DNA of 64,000 bases, taken from positions 1 through 64,000 of the forward strand of contig NZ_JAOQJV010000006.1 in assembly GCF_025567415.1 (NCBI RefSeq), in the 5' to 3' direction. Position 1 is the stretch's first letter, and each line of letters begins with the position of its first letter. The DNA comes from Claveliimonas ammoniilytica (GTDB lineage: Bacteria > Bacillota > Clostridia > Lachnospirales > Lachnospiraceae). This document shows positions 8,747 through 15,188 of the stretch, one piece after another. Made by a program: the position numbers and the translations under genes. A model generated the notes under the pieces. That model did no database searches. It was not told where the DNA came from and was given only the letters and a program-made list of their open reading frames with translations.

Positions 8747-9526
8747 ATGGCACGACCAAGCAAATGTAGAAAAATATGTTCGGAACCTGTATACGACAGT
8801 TTCAGACCCGAAGGATTCCCTTCCGATGGTACAATCTGCCTGACCCTGGATGAGTTTGAAGCTATACGCCTGATTGACCTGGAACATTTTACACATGAAA
8901 AATGTGCAAAACAAATGGAAATCTCTCGTACAACCGTTACAGAAATCTATGAATCTGCCCGATACAAAATCGCAGACAGTCTGATTCACGGAAAAACTCT
9001 GCTGATATCCGGCGGACATTATCGCCTGTGCCAGGGTGATATGTCTTCACATTGCTTCACTCGATGCACATCAGCGTACGATTCCGTCGCAACATCAATC
9101 ATTGAAAAAAAGGAGAACGGAACTATGAGAATTGCAGCAACTTATGAAAATGGTATGATTTTCCAACATTTCGGACACACCGAAACATTCAAATTGTACG
9201 ATATTGAAAATGGACAGATTACAGGAACACAGATTGTATCTACCAACGGTCAGGGACATGGTGCATTATCCGGATTTCTGACACAGGCACAGGTTGATAT
9301 CCTGATCTGCGGAGGTATCGGTGGCGGTGCACAGGCTGCACTCGCTGAAGCAGGAATCAAATTATATGGTGGTGTGTCTGGCTCTGCTGACGAAGCAGTC
9401 AATGCATATCTTGCAGACGGACTGAACTATAATCCTAATGTGCAATGTTCTCACCACAGCCATGACCATTCCTGCGGCGAGCATCACTGTGGCGAAGACA
9501 AACACGGCTGTTCCGGTAACCACTAA
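8747..9526 (+). CDS. DUF134 HTH domain fused to NifX/NifB-family cofactor-binding domain
   Basis: Protein of 259 aa. Residues ~1-95 match DUF134 proteins: MARPSK start, LTLDEFEAIRLIDLE, and the HTH segment AKQMEISRTTVTEIYESARY. Residues ~126 onward (from MRIAATYENGMIFQHFGHTE) are a dinitrogenase iron-molybdenum-cofactor biosynthesis (NifX/NafY-like) domain. The last ~25 residues are rich in His and Cys, a likely metal-binding tail. The two domains are often separate neighbouring genes; here they share one frame without a stop. The ATG at 8747 has TTGGAGG upstream. No nitrogenase genes are nearby, so a metal- or Fe-S-responsive regulatory role is inferred. Confidence 0.8.
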   Translation: MARPSKCRKICSEPVYDSFRPEGFPSDGTICLTLDEFEAIRLIDLEHFTHEKCAKQMEISRTTVTEIYESARYKIADSLIHGKTLLISGGHYRLCQGDMSSHCFTRCTSAYDSVATSIIEKKENGTMRIAATYENGMIFQHFGHTETFKLYDIENGQITGTQIVSTNGQGHGALSGFLTQAQVDILICGGIGGGAQAALAEAGIKLYGGVSGSADEAVNAYLADGLNYNPNVQCSHHSHDHSCGEHHCGEDKHGCSGNH

Positions 9527-9640
9527 GCGTCTTGGATCCGATATCATAAAAAAAGGCGTCGCGACGAAGCGCAGCAACCTAAATAATCAAATATAGTTTA
9601 AATAGTTTTCAAAAACTGCTTTTTTGTTCATTTTTACGTC

Positions 9641-9668
9641 TAGACATATTCACATAAATGTGTATAAT
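9641..9668 (+). promoter_or_regulatory. Promoter for the putative hairpin RNA
   Basis: TAGACA (9641-9646) and TATAAT (9663-9668) are separated by 16 bases. No coding start follows on the plus strand; the next element is a run of hairpins ending in a terminator, suggesting a non-coding transcript starting near 9675. Confidence 0.55.
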
Positions 9669-9674
9669 GTAAAT

Positions 9675-9808
9675 AAATCATCATTGTTTTACACACTTGT
9701 TTTCAAGTGTTTTTAGCTGACGAAGCTAAAAAAAATAATAATTTGACCGACGAGGTCTCTCTGGCTTGCCAGAGTAGGGTATGGTTAGCGCCATACCCTT
9801 TGTTTTTT
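9675..9808 (+). ncRNA. Putative small RNA of tandem hairpins with GACGA loops
   Basis: About 130 bases without a coding frame, made of five successive hairpins: ACACTTG/CAAGTGT with loop TTTT (9693-9710); TTTTAGCT/AGCTAAAA with loop GACGA (9711-9731); GACC/GGTC with loop GACGA (9745-9757); CTCTGG/CCAGAG with loop CTTG (9759-9774); and GGGTATGG/CCATACCC (9777-9798) followed by TTTGTTTTTT, a classic intrinsic terminator. A promoter sits at the right distance upstream. The repeated identical loop suggests a protein- or RNA-binding site. I do not recognise the family. The terminator may also serve the convergent methyltransferase gene. Confidence 0.55.
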
Positions 9809-10412
9809 ATAAGATTTCAAATACCACAATCCGCTCCCTCGGATCATCCCCAGGAAAAAGATCACGACAATCGATTTCATCTACAAATGACAACTCGTCT
9901 ACTGTCATCAGGTATGCGATATACTCATCTGATGGATAATAGAAAAATAACTGCATGGATCTTGGACATGCATAATATGACTCCAGGATCCGTGCAATGA
10001 CTTTCTGAAGTATCTCTACTGAAAATGGATTGAAAAAGTAAGCACAGTCTACCGACTCTGGCACCTGATAATATTCCGCATTCGCTAATTCAAATGTCAC
10101 CCTGCCTGAAGACACTGCTAACGTATGATTCTCCGCTGCCTTTTCATATATCCGTTCATCATATTCAATTCCGATAGATGCACATCTCGTCTGATAAGAC
10201 AGAAAAAAATCCACACGCCCTTTACCGCATCCATAATCAAGCAACGTATTTCCTTTTCGCATATATCCGGCATTCGCCAGACGCTCCAGTACCGAATATG
10301 GAGTCGGTTCATAAGGATATCGATACCTGTCCGCATTAGAGTCATCCCGTCCCATTGTCCGAATATGCAATAACTTATCCCATCTTGTCTCGTTCTTATC
10401 TTCTTTCATCAT
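9807..10412 (-). CDS. Class I SAM-dependent methyltransferase
   Basis: Protein of 201 aa with the glycine-rich SAM-binding motif I, LLDYGCGKGRVDFFL (residues ~58-72), an acidic end of strand 2 (GIEYDERI), and a motif IV-like AYFFNPFS. The family resembles small uncharacterised methyltransferases that pair a compact Rossmann core with a short N-terminal extension. The substrate cannot be deduced. Its start overlaps the end of the upstream esterase gene by 17 bases, so the two are likely translated from one message. Confidence 0.8.
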   Translation of the reverse strand: MMKEDKNETRWDKLLHIRTMGRDDSNADRYRYPYEPTPYSVLERLANAGYMRKGNTLLDYGCGKGRVDFFLSYQTRCASIGIEYDERIYEKAAENHTLAVSSGRVTFELANAEYYQVPESVDCAYFFNPFSVEILQKVIARILESYYACPRSMQLFFYYPSDEYIAYLMTVDELSFVDEIDCRDLFPGDDPRERIVVFEIL

Positions 10413-11094
10413 TATTCATTAACAGCCATCGAATTCCTTTGGCAAGCCTCTTTCCCGAATCCGCAAAATGACCTCCCGCATTCCATTCCAGAATCACCTG
10501 CTCTGCCAATGGATCCGCCCGTAGTATCCTTTCCTGTTCTCTGGTACGTTCTCCCACCGTTGCCATCACTTTATTCTTTGTCTTCTCCTCTTTTCCACCA
10601 AGGCTCAGGTACACTCTACATTTATGTTGAAGCTTATGTTCTCTCACATAAACAGCCCAATCTTTGAACCACATAGAACCCGAACAGCATACGATTCCTG
10701 AAAACATATCACATTCATATGCTGCCCATAACGCAAATAAGCCGGCAAGAGAATATCCCGTCAGCCAATATTCGCGATCTTTCACATCATATGTTTTTTC
10801 AATATATGGAATACATTCCTCTGTTAGCCATCTCAGAGTATTCCTGCCTTGTCCGGCAAATCTTTCTGTTCCAAATGCTGCTGGTGCTTCCCAAGGTGAA
10901 AAATCCCGGTTCCAGTCTTCCACCTGAAATGCCACAAGCAGAAAGTCATTCTCCGATACTATTTCTAACAGCTCTTCCCATAAATGTTCCACTTCATGCT
11001 CCTGATGTGGATACATCCCCCAGAAAATAACCGGACCTCCATGCCCGTGCTCTGCTATATGCAGTTGTATTCCATCTACAAAAGTCTCTGTCAT
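10396..11094 (-). CDS. Alpha/beta-hydrolase esterase
   Basis: A hydrolase of the esterase D/enterochelin-esterase-like type. The nucleophile elbow is GYSLAGL (Ser in GxSxxG) and the catalytic His is probably in NAGGHFADSG near the C-terminus. No signal peptide is visible, so it is likely cytoplasmic. The frame is open to an ATG at 11148, which would overlap the preceding gene by 26 bases; the ATG at 11094 (MTETFVDG) begins where homology-like sequence starts and is preferred with modest confidence, giving 232 aa. The substrate ester is unknown. Confidence 0.7.
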   Translation of the reverse strand: MTETFVDGIQLHIAEHGHGGPVIFWGMYPHQEHEVEHLWEELLEIVSENDFLLVAFQVEDWNRDFSPWEAPAAFGTERFAGQGRNTLRWLTEECIPYIEKTYDVKDREYWLTGYSLAGLFALWAAYECDMFSGIVCCSGSMWFKDWAVYVREHKLQHKCRVYLSLGGKEEKTKNKVMATVGERTREQERILRADPLAEQVILEWNAGGHFADSGKRLAKGIRWLLMNNDERR

Positions 11095-11122
11095 CTCTAT
11101 ATCTTTTCTACTGAAACAATCA

Positions 11123-11383
11123 TTACTTGCCACCATTCTTATCTTCATCTTTCTTTAAAGCATCTGATACATTGCCATAAATTTCTGCCATATCCTTTGG
11201 TAGCTTTGTCACCAGATACATGATTGGGATAAGGAAAAATGTTACCCCAAAAGATATTGCTAAGAAAAGCTGACCATATGGATTGCCTGCAATTAACAAT
11301 ATAATGGTGATTATATAAAGTACTGGTATTATAATGGCACATACCAAAGCCAGGATTTGTCTAAAATTCATTTTTCTTTTCAT
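11123..11383 (-). CDS. Small membrane protein, two transmembrane segments
   Basis: Protein of 86 aa with two hydrophobic stretches separated by NPYGQ, then a charged C-terminal tail ending in a Lys/Asp-rich segment. The start at 11383 has AGGGA nine bases upstream; upstream in-frame Met codons at 11401 and beyond lack good spacing or fall inside the neighbouring gene. It follows the acidic-tail protein gene by 28 bases, suggesting a shared transcript. Function unknown. Confidence 0.6.
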   Translation of the reverse strand: MKRKMNFRQILALVCAIIIPVLYIITIILLIAGNPYGQLFLAISFGVTFFLIPIMYLVTKLPKDMAEIYGNVSDALKKDEDKNGGK

Positions 11384-11411
11384 ATATCTATATCCCTTCA
11401 TTTCCTTATTA

Positions 11412-12278
11412 TCAATACCATGCATCTTCCCAGTAATCATACGCATCGTCATATCCATCATCATAGTCTCCATCTCCAAATTCCTCTGCCCACTCCTCTG
11501 CAAAATCATCTGGATCATCATAATCGTATACATCATAAGGATCTGTTCTTCTGGTGGAAGCATTACCACTTGAAGTTGATGTATCAAAAGAATCGCCACC
11601 AAGTCTGCCACCTGCAGTAGCTGTATTACTTGAACTTTCTGCAGTCTCAGGCTCTTCTTCTTCCTGCACAGTATTAACTGTCACGCCACCAACTAAAAGT
11701 TTTGACTGCCCGTTGCTGGTATCCAGACAGTATTCTGTTCCCTGATGTCCTTTGATATTAATTGCACTACTGCGATCTGCATTGCCAATATATACGGTAA
11801 TTGTCTGATCTCCGTACTCTATGTCATGATTATGGTCTCCCGGTGCATGCCCTTCGTTCATCACATTCTGTTCATTCTCCATCAGCCGGATAAATGATTC
11901 ATAACTTCCGTCTTGTGTGTCTTCCGCATAAATCTGATCAATACTTTCGCTACTATAAGATACTGCATAATAATATGTATAATTTACTTCCTCACTGCTG
12001 GTATACTTCTTAAAAATATCATCTGTCAAGTCATCGTAAGTAACTATAAGATCATCCACACCTGCCAAACGCATCTTATCCTGTAACTGTGACGCATATT
12101 CTTCTATATAATCTTCCGCTTTGGCATCTACTTTTTTCTGTTCAGCGGCTATCTTTTTTTGTTCTTCCTCATACTTCCCTGCTTTATACTTTGGATAAGC
12201 ACCCTGTGACAAAAACAACAGCACGATTATCACTGTCATAGATATGAGAAATACTTTCCCTTTCTTCTCATCACTCAT
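11412..12278 (-). CDS. Membrane-anchored protein with Asp/Tyr-rich acidic tail
   Basis: Protein of 288 aa, unrecognised function. One N-terminal membrane anchor (about residues 7-24) is followed by a Lys/Glu/Ala-rich helical segment (residues ~35-55), a globular extracellular part, a Ser/Thr-rich linker and a final ~45 residues composed mainly of Asp, Glu, Tyr and Trp. Such tails could bind cations or basic wall polymers; that is inference. The start is set at 12278 because AGAGGG lies seven bases upstream. Similar acidic-tailed proteins are frequent in Lachnospiraceae. Confidence 0.65.
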   Translation of the reverse strand: MSDEKKGKVFLISMTVIIVLLFLSQGAYPKYKAGKYEEEQKKIAAEQKKVDAKAEDYIEEYASQLQDKMRLAGVDDLIVTYDDLTDDIFKKYTSSEEVNYTYYYAVSYSSESIDQIYAEDTQDGSYESFIRLMENEQNVMNEGHAPGDHNHDIEYGDQTITVYIGNADRSSAINIKGHQGTEYCLDTSNGQSKLLVGGVTVNTVQEEEEPETAESSSNTATAGGRLGGDSFDTSTSSGNASTRRTDPYDVYDYDDPDDFAEEWAEEFGDGDYDDGYDDAYDYWEDAWY

Positions 12279-12332
12279 TGTGTTCCCTCTCATTCCTCTT
12301 CATCCCCTGAACATGATCCACGGGTTAATCAA

Positions 12333-13325
12333 TCATCGTAATGATTCCAGTTTTATATCCATCTTCTTCCGCAATCTCTCTTTCACATCATCCCTTGCAA
12401 ATGCTGTCTCCACCGCATTCTGCATCATTTTTCGAATCTCTTCATCACTCACGCCATACGTTTTTTGCACAAATTCTAGTTCTTTTGCGAGACTGGTATT
12501 GCTGACCGTCCGGTTATCGGTATTAATACTCACTTTCAGCCCTGCATCCAAGAACTCTCGAAGCGGATACTCCGCGGTGCCCTGCACCGCTTTCGTCTGG
12601 AGGTTGCTGATTGGACACATTTCGATACCAATACCTTTCTTCGCCAACTCAGACTGAAGCTCCCGATGTCCACGCATGGCAATACCATGACCAATACGCC
12701 CAGCTCCTGCTTCTACCGAGTCAATGATGTTCTGAACATTTCCACACTCGCCTGCGTGAAGCGTAAATGGCATACCAAGTTTCTTCACAGTCTCAAATAC
12801 ATTCATAAATTCAGACATAGGATACAGTGCCTCTGCCCCGGCCAAATCTGCTGCACAAACACCGTCACCCAGGTATTCTCTGGTAATTTGGAGCATCCGC
12901 AGATTCTCCTCTGCGCTGTGATGACGCATGGCACAGGTGATAATCCCATATTCTACACCAAAGTCCTGCTTTCCTTTATTCATACCGGCAATGACCGCTT
13001 CGATCACCTTCCTGCAATCCATGTCCGAGGTCTCGGACAACAATGGTGCAAAACGTACTTCCGCATAACACACATTTTCCTGATACATACTGCGAAGCAC
13101 ATCATATCCTGCTTCCCGAAGACCTTCCTCATCCATCAGACATTGTCCCGGAATGTCGAATTTCTCCAGATACTCGTTGAGACTCCGGCAGTCATCCGAT
13201 ACGCTCAGTTCTTCCTGTGATACCTTTCTGCCAAGTCTCTTTTCGATAAAGTTCCTACTCAGCGAACCGTCTAAATGGCAGTGAAGTTCCACTTTCGGTA
13301 ATGCAACTAATTCGTCTCTCGTCAT
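12333..13325 (-). CDS. add: Adenosine deaminase
   Basis: Zinc-dependent hydrolase (330 aa) converting adenosine or deoxyadenosine to inosine for purine salvage. Visible motifs: metal-binding HCHLDGS near the N-terminus, HAGECGN containing a zinc His and the proton-shuttle Glu, GHGIAMRG, and SINTDN with the catalytic Asp. Length and motif order fit bacterial Add. It starts seven bases after the HTH/nuclease-like gene ends, so the two are co-transcribed. Confidence 0.93.
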   Translation of the reverse strand: MTRDELVALPKVELHCHLDGSLSRNFIEKRLGRKVSQEELSVSDDCRSLNEYLEKFDIPGQCLMDEEGLREAGYDVLRSMYQENVCYAEVRFAPLLSETSDMDCRKVIEAVIAGMNKGKQDFGVEYGIITCAMRHHSAEENLRMLQITREYLGDGVCAADLAGAEALYPMSEFMNVFETVKKLGMPFTLHAGECGNVQNIIDSVEAGAGRIGHGIAMRGHRELQSELAKKGIGIEMCPISNLQTKAVQGTAEYPLREFLDAGLKVSINTDNRTVSNTSLAKELEFVQKTYGVSDEEIRKMMQNAVETAFARDDVKERLRKKMDIKLESLR

Positions 13326-13331
13326 AATTAA

Positions 13332-14108
13332 TCACCTCTCATCACTTTCTTTCATAATCCCCTGATATTCATCCAGCACATTAAACAGCATATCGCCTGA
13401 ACACACCGGCTCTTCTGCCGTCGTTCCGCCAAACTTCTCATATCGATACAGATCTTCGGCTCTTGTCAGCACAAGCACCGGAATCACCTCGTATTCCGGT
13501 CCGAAGATCACTTCCAGATACGGACTGTACTTTGCTGCCTGACTGAGTTCGTCCGGATCAATCTTGTCTTTCATTTTGAATTCCAACGAGAATACATAGC
13601 AATCCGTGACCACTAACACATCTGCATAAATGCGAATATATCTGGATCTACGGATTCTCAGTTCAAATACGATCTCCCATGTTTCATATTCTTCTTTGTC
13701 TGCTCCCATAGTATCCAGATCCGCAAATAAACTACACATGACTTCTCTGGCATCCCGAAACGAATGAAACAAGCCTCTGGTGTCATTGAGATTCCGTCCG
13801 ATCCTTTTGCATCCCGCAAGCAGCATTTCAAACCATTCATCTTCAGTAAGCTCCAGAAATTCTTTTACCGTTCCATAATATCCGCTGTAATCCACAAGTC
13901 CAAGATGAGGACGTCCCTGACGGATTAACGCATGCCATCTATAGTCCTTGTCCTGGTAGCAAAGATCCCGCATGTAGGGCGATCGATAAAGATAATGATT
14001 CACTGTTTTACGGTCAATATGCAGTTTCTTTGCTATATCTCTGGCACGGATTCCTTCACCGGATGCGATCTGTGAATAAATACCATACTCTATTCTATCT
14101 GTACTCAT
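13332..14108 (-). CDS. HTH protein with PD-(D/E)XK nuclease-like domain
   Basis: Protein of 258 aa. Residues ~17-45 (GIRARDIAKKLHIDRKTVNHYL) form a helix-turn-helix. Further on, the order of an acidic residue before a hydrophobic strand (YADVLVV), LEFKMKD matching the E-x-K core, and a later QAAKY helix motif matches the PD-(D/E)XK nuclease fold. This is pattern reading, not a database hit. It is the first gene of the unit with adenosine deaminase. It may be a DNA-binding regulator that kept an inactive nuclease fold, or an active nuclease. Confidence 0.55.
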   Translation of the reverse strand: MSTDRIEYGIYSQIASGEGIRARDIAKKLHIDRKTVNHYLYRSPYMRDLCYQDKDYRWHALIRQGRPHLGLVDYSGYYGTVKEFLELTEDEWFEMLLAGCKRIGRNLNDTRGLFHSFRDAREVMCSLFADLDTMGADKEEYETWEIVFELRIRRSRYIRIYADVLVVTDCYVFSLEFKMKDKIDPDELSQAAKYSPYLEVIFGPEYEVIPVLVLTRAEDLYRYEKFGGTTAEEPVCSGDMLFNVLDEYQGIMKESDER

Positions 14109-14159
14109 ATCATTTATTTTCTACAATATCCGATTTTATCCCGGATTCTTTCTTTCATC

Positions 14160-14187
14160 TTAACAACATTTTAATCCATGCTATAAT
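14160..14187 (+). promoter_or_regulatory. Promoter before the lipase-like remnant and ECF gene
   Basis: TTAACA (14160-14165) and TATAAT (14182-14187) with a 16-base spacer. The transcript would cover the gene remnant and the ECF S-component gene. No riboswitch-like structure is evident in the ~50-base leader. Confidence 0.55.
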
Positions 14188-14239
14188 AATTGAAAAGTAA
14201 AATGTTACATACGCTAAGAATGAAACGGAGGGATATCTT

Positions 14240-14515
14240 ATGAAAAGTATACTTGGTTACACCAGAACATCCTTAGATACCTTTGATGAACGCCCATTCT
14301 GTCAGGTGGACAGTCTGGTGCTCTCCTCCATCGCATATACATTTTTCCCAAAAGAAATACTGCCTGAAGGAGACTGGAACGGCATTCACTTTGCAGATCT
14401 TTTGAAAGCAGAATGCTTTGAACAGAACTGGACTGGTCATTTTTATAATAATTGGCTCTTTATCACAATCCACTCAAGTAGTAAAGTATGGTCTAACAAA
14501 GAGATAAGAACATGA
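14240..14515 (+). pseudogene. N-terminal remnant of a DUF2974/Mbeg1-like lipase-fold protein
   Basis: An intact-looking 91-codon frame with a GGAGG ribosome site. Its first ~65 residues (SPxxxVDxLxLS-type start PFCQVDSLVLSSIAY, then LLKAECFEQNWTGHFYN) resemble the beginning of DUF2974 proteins, which normally run to roughly 350-400 residues and carry a lipase GxSxG motif. The remainder, including any catalytic Ser, is absent, and the next gene starts 15 bases later. I read it as a deletion remnant; the short product could still be translated. Confidence 0.55.
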
Positions 14516-14530
14516 AAGAAGGAAGAGACT

Positions 14531-15061
14531 ATGAATACAAACTTGAAGAAAATCGTAATGGCAGCTTTATTTGCCGCATTGGCTTGTGTGGCTACAATGT
14601 CAATCCGTATCCCTACTCCCGGAACAAACGGATATATTCACCCAGGTGATGCAATTGTAATCCTCTCTGGTGTAGTACTTGGACCTGTATGGGGACTTCT
14701 TGCAGCCGGTATCGGATCTGCTATGGCTGACCTGCTTGGTGGATATTTTGTATATGTTCCGATTACATTCGCAGTAAAAGGGCTGATCGCACTGTTTGCA
14801 GGACTTGTTTACCAGAAAATGGCTACAGATAAGAAGAAAAAGTACATTGCTGTTCTGATTGGCGGCGTAATTGATATCGTGCTGGTAGCCGGTGGATACT
14901 TCATTTGTGAATATTTCCTGTACGGCGCATCTGCTGCAGCAAGTATTCCGGCTAACATTATTCAGGGCGTTGGTGGACTGGTGATTTCTATCATCCTGTA
15001 TCCAATCCTGATTGCCATTCCTGATATCAATCAGATGGCTTCGCCGGCAAAGGCACAGTAG
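14531..15061 (+). CDS. ECF transporter S component
   Basis: Membrane protein of 176 aa with about five to six hydrophobic segments, the substrate-binding subunit of an energy-coupling-factor vitamin importer. Supporting landmarks are the N-terminal MAALFAALACVAT helix, a small-residue-rich GPVWGLLAAGIGSAMADLLGG segment and the overall length. The EcfA/EcfT energising module is not in this window, as expected for group II systems that share one. The general PF07155/HmpT-like class suggests a B-vitamin precursor such as a hydroxymethylpyrimidine or pyridoxine relative, but specificity is not established. Confidence 0.8.
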   Translation: MNTNLKKIVMAALFAALACVATMSIRIPTPGTNGYIHPGDAIVILSGVVLGPVWGLLAAGIGSAMADLLGGYFVYVPITFAVKGLIALFAGLVYQKMATDKKKKYIAVLIGGVIDIVLVAGGYFICEYFLYGASAAASIPANIIQGVGGLVISIILYPILIAIPDINQMASPAKAQ

Positions 15062-15077
15062 ATTTGTTTAAAGTATC

Positions 15078-15159
15078 TTAACGCAGATATAAAATAAGTG
15101 TATAATAAGGAAGCACACGATTGCAGTATGAATATTCACCTGTAACGTGTGCTTCTTTT
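15078..15159 (+). promoter_or_regulatory. Promoter with downstream attenuator-like hairpin before the UvrA-like gene
   Basis: TTAACG (15078-15083) and TATAAT (15101-15106) are 17 bases apart. Immediately downstream GAAGCACACG (15110-15119) pairs with CGTGTGCTTC (15146-15155), followed by TTTT: an intrinsic terminator. Its loop contains a five-codon frame, ATG to TAA at 15128-15145 (Met-Asn-Ile-His-Leu). The terminator therefore lies between a good promoter and the ABC-ATPase gene, as in leader attenuation. Alternatively it simply ends the ECF transcript and the gene uses a weak promoter near TATACT (15164-15169). Confidence 0.5.
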
Positions 15160-15188
15160 AAGCTATACTGATCAAAAGGAGCAGGTAA

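Noticed and set aside
8747..9526. A frameshift joining DUF134 and NifX genes
   Set aside because: The frame is continuous, with no stop or abrupt composition change. An internal ATG with a weak ribosome site exists, but fusion is the simpler reading.
14109..14239. Possible vitamin riboswitch before the ECF gene
   Set aside because: The spacer shows only a promoter and no paired structure matching thiamine, cobalamin, FMN or similar motifs.
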